The notes under the pieces are model-generated. The model did no database searches and was not told where the DNA came from. It saw only the letters and a list, made by a program, of their open reading frames with translations. From Paenalcaligenes faecalis (GTDB lineage Bacteria > Pseudomonadota > Gammaproteobacteria > Burkholderiales > Burkholderiaceae_B): a DNA stretch of 64,000 nt. The stretch is from NCBI RefSeq assembly GCF_027557445.1, contig NZ_CP106841.1, forward strand, positions 186,001-250,000, given 5' to 3'. How positions within the stretch are numbered: the stretch's first letter is position 1; the number at the start of each line of letters is the position of its first letter. Positions 25,176 through 34,702 of the stretch are shown here, piece after piece. A program made the position numbers and the translations under genes.

Positions 25176-27272
25176 ATGTTAATAGGTTTGTATAAAAACC
25201 GTGATCCTTTTAAAACAATGCGAAAGGAACGGCTTGAGGCTATGGCTAAAGAAGCCCTAGCTCAAGATGTGGATTTAGTGGTTTTTGACTCCAGCTGTAT
25301 TAATTTTTCTTTAGAACAAATTAAAGGGAAAAAATTCAATGGGGAGCGATGGGTTGACGAACTGATTCCGTATCCTACCGTTGTAATTAATGAGATGCCA
25401 CCGACGCTTAAAAACCGCTCTGAATTAGAGAGTCGGTTTCGTCGCTGTGTGCAGCTAACCACCCATTTAATTGGTGGTAAAACAAATATCTATGAAAAAC
25501 TGGCTACGCATGCGGAATATAAGAGTCTAGTCATTCCCTCTTATCGGGTACATAACGCACAAGATGTTTTTAATTTGTTTGAGCAGCACCCTGAGCTGGT
25601 AATCAAACCCACAGGTGGAAGACAAGGCAAAGGGGTTTTTTATCTACATAAATCAGTGGATACTGCCTCTACCCAAGATGATCTGTTTGTTATTCAAGAT
25701 CACACCAGCGTAAGAGAACTAGATAAGGGTGCGTTTTTCGGGGTGATTGATATTCTGATTAAAGATCAGAATTACATGGCGCAGCCCTATGTGTCATGCC
25801 GCACCCAGTTAGGTGAACCCTATGATTTTCGTATTCATGTGCAGCGCGGTAGAGACGGAGAATGGGCTGTTACAAAGTCGTACCCTCGCATGGGCGACAA
25901 TAAAAGCATATTAAGTAACATTAGCCGTGGTGGAAGAACGGAAGCCATCGAATCGTTTTTGCCTAAAGAGTTTGGCGAACAGGCAGCAGAGCGCTTACAA
26001 CAGTTGCATAAAACAGCCTTAGGGGTTGCGCGGTATATCAATCGTTTTTATACCTTTCAGCTTGATGAGCTTGGTGTTGACCTAGCAATAGATACCTCAG
26101 GGCATATGTGGCTCTATGAGGTTAATACTGGGCCGCAGACACGCTACCATGAGGCTGAGCGTGCTGTACATACAATTGCGTATGCAAAACACCTGACAGA
26201 AAAGCATGAAAAACTGGTTTTTGATAATGATTTGCCTGTTGTTGCGCTATTAACTGGCCGAGAAGGTGATACAGCCTTAAAGCAAGCCAGTCATCAGGCC
26301 GCGTTAGCACATAATGCGAATTTTTATTATTTTTTGCCCTCAGGGATTCAGAAAAATAGAAATTATATTTATGGCTATATCTACGAGAGTGGACAAAGAC
26401 GCTATCGGCAGTTGCCTTTGCCGACGGTTGTTTATGACCGCTTGAGAATGCGCGGATTTGAAAAATATAACTATGTATATTTATTTTTAGATGGCAGAGA
26501 CATTCCTTTTTCGATAAGTTTGAAAGGAGGGTCGTTATCTAAAGAGAAAATGTATCAGGTTTTAGATAAATGGTCTCTTATTAAGGATCATGTAATTCCC
26601 TATAAGATAGTTAAGAGTTCAGCTGATGTGATTGAGTTTTTAGATAAATATCAGTCGGTTGTTATAAAGCCATTGCAAAGCTCTTTTGGTGCAGGGGTTG
26701 TTAAGATTGAAAATATCGCAGACTCAGATATGGTTTATGTCCAGAGAAAAGGGACAGAATTTAAAGTTGGAAAAATAGATTTACCTGATTTAATTAACCG
26801 TTTTTGGCTGAATAGATTTGTAGTGCAGAGATTTATTAGATCCTATAATGCAATAAATCGCCCTTTTGACATTAGGGTGCATTTAGTGAGGGGAGCAGAT
26901 AAAAAACTACACATAGCACAGGCTTATGCGCGAATAGGGGCTGCGAATGTGGTCATTTCCAATATTAGCGCGGGTGGATACGTAAGAAAATTAGATCATT
27001 TTTTGCAAGATGAATTCAGTCATTCTTTCGAAGCAGAAGATTTTAAAAATAAAATAATGGGTTTGATCGATAAATGTAAGAAAATTATCGATGATGAGTA
27101 TGGGTTAACCGTTCCAGATGTGGGTTTGGATATAGCTGTTGATGAAAATAAAAACCTATGGATTTTTGAATATAATACAAATAGACCAGACACCGTATTC
27201 CATGAGTACGAAGTTGCTAATTTAATTATTCCTTATTTAATTGAGAAAAGTAAATTTAAATTAGCAAACTAA
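25176..27272 (+). CDS. Tandem double ATP-grasp protein, YheC/YheD type
   Basis: A 698-residue protein of two homologous halves, each like the ATP-grasp domain of YheC/YheD, known from the Bacillus spore coat. Paired motifs: DFRIHVQRG (217-225) and DIRVHLVRG (565-573); NISRGG (248-253) and NISAGG (596-601); ELGVDLAID (298-306) and DVGLDIAVD (648-656); EVNTG (315-319) and EYNTN (665-669). The metal and ATP ligands Asp302/Glu315/Asn317 and Asp652/Glu665/Asn667 are kept, so both sites may work. ATP-grasp enzymes join a carboxylate to an amine or thiol; the substrate here is unknown. The second half is visibly richer in A+T than the first and than neighbouring genes. No signal peptide or membrane segment is seen. 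Confidence 0.75.
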   Translation: MLIGLYKNRDPFKTMRKERLEAMAKEALAQDVDLVVFDSSCINFSLEQIKGKKFNGERWVDELIPYPTVVINEMPPTLKNRSELESRFRRCVQLTTHLIGGKTNIYEKLATHAEYKSLVIPSYRVHNAQDVFNLFEQHPELVIKPTGGRQGKGVFYLHKSVDTASTQDDLFVIQDHTSVRELDKGAFFGVIDILIKDQNYMAQPYVSCRTQLGEPYDFRIHVQRGRDGEWAVTKSYPRMGDNKSILSNISRGGRTEAIESFLPKEFGEQAAERLQQLHKTALGVARYINRFYTFQLDELGVDLAIDTSGHMWLYEVNTGPQTRYHEAERAVHTIAYAKHLTEKHEKLVFDNDLPVVALLTGREGDTALKQASHQAALAHNANFYYFLPSGIQKNRNYIYGYIYESGQRRYRQLPLPTVVYDRLRMRGFEKYNYVYLFLDGRDIPFSISLKGGSLSKEKMYQVLDKWSLIKDHVIPYKIVKSSADVIEFLDKYQSVVIKPLQSSFGAGVVKIENIADSDMVYVQRKGTEFKVGKIDLPDLINRFWLNRFVVQRFIRSYNAINRPFDIRVHLVRGADKKLHIAQAYARIGAANVVISNISAGGYVRKLDHFLQDEFSHSFEAEDFKNKIMGLIDKCKKIIDDEYGLTVPDVGLDIAVDENKNLWIFEYNTNRPDTVFHEYEVANLIIPYLIEKSKFKLAN

Positions 27273-27289
27273 GCAGTATCGATGCGGAT

Positions 27290-28834
27290 CTAGAGTAAAT
27301 GGTTTTTTTCAGGTAAACGGAACTGGGCAACCATGTCATTGAGGCGAGTCGCTTGATCACTTAGGTTATTTGCGGCTGCCATGGCTTCTTGGACTAAGGA
27401 CGCATTTTGTTGCGTTGTATCATCCATTTGCGTGACAGCCATGCCAATCTCACCAATACCTACGCTTTGCTCTCGGCTCGCATTGGTGATTTCGTCCATG
27501 ATGCCCGCCACATCTTTAATCGAAGACACAACGGTATCTACAGAGCTACCTGCTACATTGATTTGTTCATTGCCCACAGCAATACGCTCTACGGAAGCAT
27601 CAATCAGCGTTTTGACGTCTTGAGCTGCGGACGCAGAGCGTTGCGCTAAAGAGCGCACCTCTGAGGCCACCACAGCAAAGCCTCGGCCTTGTTCTCCGGC
27701 GCGGGCGGCTTCTACGGCGGCATTCAAAGCCAAAATATTGGTTTGGAAAGCAATGCTATCAATCACCCCGATAATATCCACAATGCGTTCCGAGCTATCT
27801 CGGATTTCATTCATGGTTCTCACAGCATCAGACACCGCCTGACCGCTGCGACTTGCCATATCAGAGGCTTGTGCGGCTAGGCGGTTGGCCTCGGCTGCAT
27901 TATCAGCATTTAACCGTACTGTACTGGTGAGTTCCTCCATTGCTGCTGCAGTTTGTTCTAGGTTGGCGGCCTGAGACGAAGTACGCTCAGAGAGGTTTCC
28001 ATTACCAAGGCTGATTTCTTGGGCCGAAATATCAATGGATTCAGCCGCCTTTTGAATGCGACGCGTCATGGCTGTTAGGCCATATTGCATTTTTTGCATG
28101 CTGTACATCAAACTGTGTTTGTCATTGTCGACCAATGGGATGGCCTGCGTGAAATCCCCATTAGTGATGGCATTGGCCACGGTAATGGCGACTTCTGGTT
28201 CTCCCCCAATGAGACGTAGTAGATGTCGTGTCAACCAGCTCATGATAACCGTAATGATAGCGGCGCCAAGTAGACTGATGATGAGGGTAATAATAAGAAT
28301 TTTTTGGCTGAATTGCGTGATGTCTTCTTTGAGTTGAGTGACGTTTTCTTGACGTTCAGCAATGGACTCCATAAGCAAAGTACGCAGCTCTCGCCAGATG
28401 GGAGTTTCTTTGGTTCTGATGGCCTCAGCCGCCCATACGGGGGTATGCGCGCGTTCTAACACATAGGCCTGTTCTTTATAGAGCTGATCTCTTAGGCTGG
28501 AAATAGCGGTAAGACGTTGTTGGGTTTGTGGGTCTTCGGTGGCGAGAAGCTGGGCTTGCTCAAGCGCATTATTAAAGACTTGAGCGGCTCGCTCTAGGTT
28601 TGTGCGTGCTACATCATCGGTACGATTCAAGACTATATTGCGCAAGGCTTGCCCCATTTGTAGGCCTTGAGAGTACATCGTTGATTCTTGGTGTAGTAAG
28701 GCTTGGTCTACCTCTAGAAAACGCTGAAAGCGGTTCTTTGAGCTTTGCATACCGAACAACGCCGAGGCTAAGGCGAACGCGAATAAGGTGATGGTAATAC
28801 AGGTGGTAGCAATAATAGTATGCCGTAGTTTCAT
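27290..28834 (-). CDS. Methyl-accepting chemotaxis protein
   Basis: A 514-residue chemoreceptor: a membrane helix at about 8-28, a periplasmic four-helix-type sensor (to about 180), a second helix (ILIITLIISLLGAAIITVIM), a HAMP domain (after GGEPEVAITVANAITNGDF) and a cytoplasmic signalling domain with the conserved hairpin [20 protein letters not shown]. It lacks a clear C-terminal pentapeptide for CheR. The neighbour at 29121-30674 is a divergently transcribed paralogue. No che genes are in this window. Confidence 0.92.
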   Translation of the reverse strand: MKLRHTIIATTCITITLFAFALASALFGMQSSKNRFQRFLEVDQALLHQESTMYSQGLQMGQALRNIVLNRTDDVARTNLERAAQVFNNALEQAQLLATEDPQTQQRLTAISSLRDQLYKEQAYVLERAHTPVWAAEAIRTKETPIWRELRTLLMESIAERQENVTQLKEDITQFSQKILIITLIISLLGAAIITVIMSWLTRHLLRLIGGEPEVAITVANAITNGDFTQAIPLVDNDKHSLMYSMQKMQYGLTAMTRRIQKAAESIDISAQEISLGNGNLSERTSSQAANLEQTAAAMEELTSTVRLNADNAAEANRLAAQASDMASRSGQAVSDAVRTMNEIRDSSERIVDIIGVIDSIAFQTNILALNAAVEAARAGEQGRGFAVVASEVRSLAQRSASAAQDVKTLIDASVERIAVGNEQINVAGSSVDTVVSSIKDVAGIMDEITNASREQSVGIGEIGMAVTQMDDTTQQNASLVQEAMAAANNLSDQATRLNDMVAQFRLPEKNHLL

Positions 28835-29120
28835 CCTAGTATCCTTTATGAGAACAAACGATATGACATGTAAGACAGAGCCAATTTTTTTTAAATTTAC
28901 TTTTTTTTACATTGCCTATTATAGGGTTTTTGAGATTTAAAGGATTTTTATTTAAAACGTCTTGAATTTTGTGTTTTTATTTCACTTGATCTAGCAAATA
29001 TCAAATCACAGCACTGTAAAATCTTGTATTGTTAGTAATTGAAATTAAAAAAGACAGAGTAAGTCTGTTGGCGTAGCTCTACATGGGCATACGTAATCTA
29101 AGATGGCATTGGAGTTACAC
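28835..29120. promoter_or_regulatory. Divergent intergenic region between two chemoreceptor genes
   Basis: 286 bp with no gene, strongly AT-rich around 28885-28960 (runs of T and A). It must hold both promoters of the divergent receptors. I looked for a sigma-28 type TAAA-N15-GCCGATAA match and saw none convincing. A small ACAGA-GTAAG-TCTGT inverted repeat lies near 29054-29068. Confidence 0.4.
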
Positions 29121-30674
29121 ATGAAATTTAGTCATAAACTGAGTTTAAGCTCAGGGATAGCATTGGTGGCATTGATCATCGCTTTGCTTTTTTCTTTATT
29201 TGGATTGCAGCGTGCACAGCAGCGAACCGAGCAGTTTTTACATGTGGATCAGGCCATATTTCATCAGGAGAACTTGATTTACTCTCAAGGGCTACAAACG
29301 GCTCAGGCTATCCGTAATATTGTGATGAATCCTAAAAATCAGGATGCCCATAAAAACTTGAAATCCGCTGGTGAAACCATCGAAAAGGCCGCGTTACGTT
29401 TACGAGAGCTTGCGCCGCACGAGCCAGACACCTTGTTGATGGTCAGTCGTTTGCTTGATTTACGTAGTCAGCAGAAACAAATTCACGAGCAAATCGTCGC
29501 CAGAGCTGATGAGCTGCAATGGGCGGTGGATAAAATCGTCAAAGAGGAAACCCCCGTATGGCGTGAGATACGTCTCATGATTACCAAATCCATTGAACAG
29601 CGTCGCAGCAAAATGGAGGAGGCCGAAAAAGACCTGTCTTCCTTCTTAGGCCGTATGGCATGGATTAGTGGCATTATTGGTTTAATTGGTACGGCAATTG
29701 GTATTGTGCTGATGGTCCTGTTGGGGCGCGGTATTTTACGTCAATTAGGGGGTGATCCCGCCGAGGCAGCTCAGGTTGCCCATACCATTGCACAGGGCGA
29801 TTTTTCACAGCCAGTGCCGTTAGTCCCGGGTGATAATCAAAGTTTGATGTATTCGATGGCGCAAATGCAAGCTAGCTTAGCGGTAATGACTCAAGAAATC
29901 CAAGAGGCTGCCGAAGCCATTGAAACCGCAGCCTCAGAGATCAGTTTAGGTAACGTTGATTTGTCTTCACGCACCGAGTCACAGGCTGCCGGCCTAGAGC
30001 AAACCGCAGCGGCGATGGAGGAAATCACCAGTACGGTTCGATTGAATGCCGATAATGCCGAGCAGGCAAACCGTTTGGCGGGGCAGGCTTCTACGATGGC
30101 AACCCAAACCGGTCAAGCAGTCGCCAATGCGGTTAATACCATGAGCGAGATTCGCAATAGTTCTGAGCGCATTGTGGATATTATTGGGGTGATTGATAGT
30201 ATTGCTTTCCAAACTAATATTTTGGCTTTGAATGCCGCCGTAGAAGCCGCCCGCGCCGGAGAGCAAGGTCGAGGCTTTGCTGTGGTGGCCTCAGAGGTGC
30301 GTTCTTTAGCGCAACGCTCTGCGTCCGCAGCTCAAGACGTCAAAACGCTGATTGATACTTCCGTAGAGCGCATAGCGACGGGTAACGATCAGATTTCGGT
30401 TGCTGGTGATTCAGTTAGCAATGTGGTGAAGTCTATCCAAGAGGTGGCTGTCATCATGGACGAAATCACCCATGCGAGCCAAGAACAAAGTATTGGCATT
30501 GGGCAGATTGGGCAGGCAGTAAGTCAATTAGATGATACGACTCAACAGAATGCGGCCTTAGTCCAAGAGGCCACTGCCGCCGCCCAGAGTTTGGCAGATC
30601 AGGCGTCTAGACTACGCCAGGTTGTGGGTCGTTTTCGTTTAGCTGACCGTTCTACCCCACGATTGTTGGGTTAA
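29121..30674 (+). CDS. Methyl-accepting chemotaxis protein (paralogue of the divergent receptor)
   Basis: A 517-residue chemoreceptor from the ATG at 29121, preceded by GGAG with 6-bp spacing; an in-frame ATG 18 bp upstream lies before that site. Layout matches its neighbour: helix 1 (about 7-28), sensor domain with LHVDQAIFHQENLIYSQGLQ, helix 2 (WISGIIGLIGTAIGIVLMVL), HAMP (GGDPAEAAQVAHTIAQGDF) and the signalling hairpin [20 protein letters not shown]. The sensor halves of the two receptors are related but well diverged, while the signalling tips are nearly identical even in DNA, so they probably sense different ligands through the same machinery. Confidence 0.92.
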   Translation: MKFSHKLSLSSGIALVALIIALLFSLFGLQRAQQRTEQFLHVDQAIFHQENLIYSQGLQTAQAIRNIVMNPKNQDAHKNLKSAGETIEKAALRLRELAPHEPDTLLMVSRLLDLRSQQKQIHEQIVARADELQWAVDKIVKEETPVWREIRLMITKSIEQRRSKMEEAEKDLSSFLGRMAWISGIIGLIGTAIGIVLMVLLGRGILRQLGGDPAEAAQVAHTIAQGDFSQPVPLVPGDNQSLMYSMAQMQASLAVMTQEIQEAAEAIETAASEISLGNVDLSSRTESQAAGLEQTAAAMEEITSTVRLNADNAEQANRLAGQASTMATQTGQAVANAVNTMSEIRNSSERIVDIIGVIDSIAFQTNILALNAAVEAARAGEQGRGFAVVASEVRSLAQRSASAAQDVKTLIDTSVERIATGNDQISVAGDSVSNVVKSIQEVAVIMDEITHASQEQSIGIGQIGQAVSQLDDTTQQNAALVQEATAAAQSLADQASRLRQVVGRFRLADRSTPRLLG

Positions 30675-30705
30675 AACAGACCAGCTACATACCCTGTCGT
30701 ATTGA

Positions 30706-31041
30706 TTAGGCTTTTTTTAGAAACTCGGATTTGAGTTCATAAGAGGTACCGTTGATACGACAGGCGACATCGTGATCGCCATCAATAATACGAATACCAC
30801 GTACTTTAGTGCCTTTTTTCAGGTTGGTTGATGAACCTTTTACCTTTAGGTCTTTAATTAAAAGCACGTCATCACCGTCTACTAATACATTCCCATTACT
30901 GTCTCGGACTTGATTTGTGTCTTCGGTGCTTTCGGTAGCCTGCATCGGCCATTCATGGGCGCAGTCAGGGCATACGTAGTTATCGCCGTCAGGGTAGGTG
31001 TGTTCCATCGTGCATTGTGGGCAAGCTGGGATATTTTCCAT
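30706..31041 (-). CDS. yjdM: PhnA/YjdM family zinc-ribbon protein
   Basis: A 111-residue protein matching YjdM, formerly PhnA. The N-terminal zinc ribbon has paired cysteines CPQC and CPDC, and the C-terminal SH3-like part contains LVDGDDVLLIKDLKVKGSS and KKGTKVRGIRI. The old name alkylphosphonate uptake protein is not supported by function; its role is unclear. It converges with the chemoreceptor gene and lies downstream of the MFS exporter on the same strand with a gap of about 60 bp. Confidence 0.9.
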   Translation of the reverse strand: MENIPACPQCTMEHTYPDGDNYVCPDCAHEWPMQATESTEDTNQVRDSNGNVLVDGDDVLLIKDLKVKGSSTNLKKGTKVRGIRIIDGDHDVACRINGTSYELKSEFLKKA

Positions 31042-31099
31042 GGGTCTTCCTTAGTCTTTTTATGCAAATAACCGTTATTTGCTGTTAATTTACGGCATT

Positions 31100-32527
31100 T
31101 TACTCTTTTTTGCTGGGTTGTAGGGCAGACCCGGCTTCTAGAGGTAGGCGCTTAAATGACAAGGAGGAAATGGCAGTAAGACCACCAATCACAATAAAGC
31201 CCCAAAATAGGTCATCGGCGGTGACGTTCGTGCCTTGCCGCCAAGCCATGCTGATATTAAGAGTAATAGCAGCGCAGGCTACACCTAAGCTAATACCAAG
31301 CTGTTGGGCCATGGCTGCAAACGAGCTAGCGCGACTCATGGCGTTGCTGTCTAGATCGGCATAGGTGAGGGTATTAACGGCCGTAAATTGCAATGACCTA
31401 AATACCCCCCCGATGGCTAAGATTAGCGACATCCACCACAGCGGCGTATCGGCATGAAAAAAGCCACATAGGGCGATAAACAATCCCGTTAATAAGGCGT
31501 TATACATCAACACATTTCTATAGCCAAAGCGACGAATAATACGCGGTGCAATCGGCTTAATTACAATGGCCCCTATCGCACTGGTAAATGTGACCAGGCC
31601 TGCTGCAAAGGCGCTCATACCAAAGCCTAGCTGTAATAAAATAGCCAGCATAAAAGGAACAGAGCCTAAGGAAAACCGAAATAAATTTCCCCCAAAAACG
31701 GAGATAGCAAAACTGCGTACCCGCAATAGGGATAGGTCAATGATGGGGAAAGCGGCTTGTTTGGCGTGCCAGATGTACCACAGCGCGGTGATGACCCCTG
31801 TGCTAAATAGAATACCCAGCTGTTTTGGTGTGAGTTCACTGTGGCCGATGGACTCGAAGCTAACCACTAAAGAGGCAAGTGCAATGGCACTGAGAATAAA
31901 ACCTAGCCAATCTAAAGGGGGGCGGCTGTCTGGAATATCTGCGCGTATATAGCGCAGTACCAACATAACCCCTAAAATTCCTACGGGGATATTGATGAGA
32001 AAGATCCAGTGCCAGGTCATGTAAGTCGCAAAAAAACCACCAACAGGAGGCCCAATAATCGGGCCTAATAAGGCGGGCAGACTTAACACCGCCATTGCGC
32101 TAAGTAGTTGATCTTTGGGAACGCGCCGCAACAAAATAATACGACCTACTGGAACCATCATTGCCCCTGCTGTGCCTTGAATGATCCGCGCGGCGATGAG
32201 TTGGTTAAGTGTTTGAGCTGCTGCACATGCTAAAGAACTTAACGTAAAGAGCACAATGGCGGTAATAAAGACCTTACGCGCACCAAATCGATCTGCGGCC
32301 CAGCCACTGATAGGCACAAAAACAGCTACGGCAAGTAAATAACTGGTGATAATGGTATTGGTGCGAATTACGTCAGTGCCTAACGAATCAGCAATCATGG
32401 GCAGTGCCGTTGCCACCACCGTTGAGTCCAACATTTGCATAAACAGCGCACACCCCACAATATAGGGGATCATACGTATAGAGCGTTGTTCACGCGGTGA
32501 TAAAGGAGTGGCGTCTTTTGTGCTCAT
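31100..32527 (-). CDS. MFS drug/proton exporter, DHA2 (EmrB/QacA, MdtD-like) family
   Basis: A 475-residue transporter from the ATG at 32527, where the family-like N terminus MSTKDATPLSPREQRSIRMI begins; a longer frame upstream has no similarity. Fourteen hydrophobic segments are expected for the family. Visible motifs are FMQMLDSTVVATALPMIA in helix 1 (motif D1 of 14-TM exporters) and GWAADRFGARKVF between helices 2 and 3 (motif A). It exports hydrophobic compounds by proton antiport. A 14-bp perfect palindrome lies 28 bp upstream, a likely operator. Confidence 0.88.
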   Translation of the reverse strand: MSTKDATPLSPREQRSIRMIPYIVGCALFMQMLDSTVVATALPMIADSLGTDVIRTNTIITSYLLAVAVFVPISGWAADRFGARKVFITAIVLFTLSSLACAAAQTLNQLIAARIIQGTAGAMMVPVGRIILLRRVPKDQLLSAMAVLSLPALLGPIIGPPVGGFFATYMTWHWIFLINIPVGILGVMLVLRYIRADIPDSRPPLDWLGFILSAIALASLVVSFESIGHSELTPKQLGILFSTGVITALWYIWHAKQAAFPIIDLSLLRVRSFAISVFGGNLFRFSLGSVPFMLAILLQLGFGMSAFAAGLVTFTSAIGAIVIKPIAPRIIRRFGYRNVLMYNALLTGLFIALCGFFHADTPLWWMSLILAIGGVFRSLQFTAVNTLTYADLDSNAMSRASSFAAMAQQLGISLGVACAAITLNISMAWRQGTNVTADDLFWGFIVIGGLTAISSLSFKRLPLEAGSALQPSKKE

Positions 32528-32554
32528 ACTGTTCGTCTTCTTGTTAATTTCCAG

Positions 32555-32568
32555 TACACTGTAGTGTA
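32555..32568. promoter_or_regulatory. Palindromic operator candidate between the MFS exporter and DUF3460 genes
   Basis: TACACT-GT-AGTGTA, a perfect inverted repeat of 6-bp arms with a 2-bp centre. It lies in the 69-bp divergent intergenic region, where both promoters must be. The form suits a dimeric TetR- or MarR-type repressor; no such gene is next to it. Confidence 0.5.
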
Positions 32569-32596
32569 TGTCTAATTTTTCCTTTAAGCACCTATT

Positions 32597-32788
32597 ATGG
32601 CAAAGAATTACGAATCTGAAATTACTCAATTTCTGAATCAATTTAAAAAGCAAAATCCAGAAACTGAAGCAGGTCAGCGCGAGGGCCGTGGTCGTTTATG
32701 GGATAAACACATTGATCCTGAACTCCAAGAAGGCTACCGTACTGCTGCCGTTCCTCAGCCTCCTTATGTGTACTATCAAAACGATTAA
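32597..32788 (+). CDS. DUF3460 family protein
   Basis: A 63-residue protein matching DUF3460, a short family found in Burkholderiales: YESEITQFLNQFKKQNPETE, then GRGRLWDKHID and a C-terminal YRTAAVPQPPYVYY. Function is unknown. It precedes scpA and panC, an order conserved in this bacterial group, which supports it as a real gene despite its size. Confidence 0.87.
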   Translation: MAKNYESEITQFLNQFKKQNPETEAGQREGRGRLWDKHIDPELQEGYRTAAVPQPPYVYYQND

Positions 32789-32827
32789 GTACTGATTCAC
32801 TGATTCGTTTTTGGGGCGACTACTACG

Positions 32828-33679
32828 TTGTCTATAACAGAGGTAACAGAGACCCATACCTTGGACGACAAGGAGGTCTACGCACGCCTATACGGCGAAC
32901 CTTTGTTTGCCATACCGTCCGATTTATATATTCCGCCGCAGGCCTTAGAAATTATCTTGCATAGTTTTGAAGGCCCGCTGGATTTGTTGCTGTATTTGAT
33001 TCGTAAACAAAACTTTGATGTGCTGGATATTCCGATGGCGCAGGTCACGGCCCAGTATTTGGTTTACGTAGATCAGCTGCGACAGTCCAATCTAGAGTTA
33101 GCTGGCGAATATTTATTAATGGCGGCATTGCTGATTGAGATCAAATCGCGTATGTTATTGCCAGTCAAAAAGGCAGACACCGGCGAAGAGGTCGAAGACC
33201 CTCGGGCAGAATTAGTACGGCGACTTTTAGCTTACGAGCAAATGAAGCAGGCCGCCCAAGAGCTAGACCAATTACCACGGCTGGAACGTGATTTTTGGGT
33301 TGCACATGCTCAGGCTGACTTACATATCGAGCAAATTCTGCCTGATGTGTGCGCCGAGGATCTACGACAAGCATGGCAAAGCATTTTAAAGCGCGCTAAA
33401 TTACATCAATCTCATTTGGTGACACGAGAGCAATTATCGGTACGTGATCACATGAGTCAAATTTTGCGGCGTTTGTCTGAGACTGAATTTTTAGAATTTA
33501 ATCAGTTATTTACTAATTTGTTAGAGCAGACCGAGTCAGATGCAGTGGCGGTGGTGGTAGTGCATTTTTTGGCGATGTTAGAGCTTGTCAAAGAGGCGTT
33601 GATTGAATTGAGTCAGTCACACCCTTATGCGCCGATTTATCTGCGGTTGGCCTATGCGCCAATCAGCTCGGCAGTTTAA
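32828..33679 (+). CDS. scpA: Segregation and condensation protein ScpA
   Basis: A 283-residue ScpA, the kleisin subunit that links SMC heads. The family core is HSFEGPLDLLLYLIRKQNFD (about residues 48-67) followed by LDIPMAQVTAQYLVYVDQLR, with a C-terminal winged-helix part (FLEFNQLFTNLLEQ). The only start giving the full family N terminus (VYARLYGEPLFAIP) is TTG at 32828, with a weak GGGG element upstream; a stop codon 27 bp upstream rules out a longer form. scpB is not next to it. Confidence 0.88.
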   Translation: MSITEVTETHTLDDKEVYARLYGEPLFAIPSDLYIPPQALEIILHSFEGPLDLLLYLIRKQNFDVLDIPMAQVTAQYLVYVDQLRQSNLELAGEYLLMAALLIEIKSRMLLPVKKADTGEEVEDPRAELVRRLLAYEQMKQAAQELDQLPRLERDFWVAHAQADLHIEQILPDVCAEDLRQAWQSILKRAKLHQSHLVTREQLSVRDHMSQILRRLSETEFLEFNQLFTNLLEQTESDAVAVVVVHFLAMLELVKEALIELSQSHPYAPIYLRLAYAPISSAV

Positions 33680-34543
<864 letters not shown>

Positions 34544-34582
34544 CTAAAAAATTCACCTATTTTTATCAGATTACGTCGAAAA

Positions 34583-34602
34583 CCTCTTCCTTCAGGTGGA
34601 GG
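34583..34602 (+). repeat. Left-end imperfect hairpin of the IS605-type element
   Basis: CCTCTTCC and GGTGGAGG form an 8-bp stem with one wobble and one T/T mismatch around a TTCA tetraloop. Its mismatch pattern resembles that of the right-end hairpin, as expected for paired TnpA recognition sites. Confidence 0.65.
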
Positions 34603-34612
34603 ATGTAAGACG

Positions 34613-34631
34613 TTGCCGCAAAACGCGGCAA
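34613..34631 (+). repeat. Perfect hairpin inside the left end of the element
   Basis: TTGCCGC and GCGGCAA pair perfectly across a 5-nt AAAAC loop. It stands between the left end and the tnpB promoter and may block read-through transcription from panC or belong to the end structure. Confidence 0.5.
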
Positions 34632-34673
34632 GATATATTCAATCAGCACGTGCGCCACAAGCAGTTTTTCCTG

Positions 34674-34679
34674 TATAAT
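34674..34679 (+). promoter_or_regulatory. -10 element for tnpB
   Basis: TATAAT, 23 bp before the tnpB GTG start. No strong -35 box is present at the usual distance, which agrees with the low expression usual for such genes. Confidence 0.5.
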
Positions 34680-34702
34680 AAAACAGTATTAGGAGAGGAA
34701 AA

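Noticed and set aside
29000-29100. Sigma-28 promoters upstream of the chemoreceptor genes
   Set aside because: A TAAA is present near 29017, but the expected GCCGATAA-like -10 is missing at the right distance, and the AT-rich sequence gives such partial matches by chance.
31566-31952. A 128-codon open frame on the plus strand opposite the MFS exporter gene
   Set aside because: It is antisense to a clear transporter gene, encodes a Lys/Arg/Pro-rich product with no motif, and has no ribosome site. It is a shadow of the exporter's codon use.
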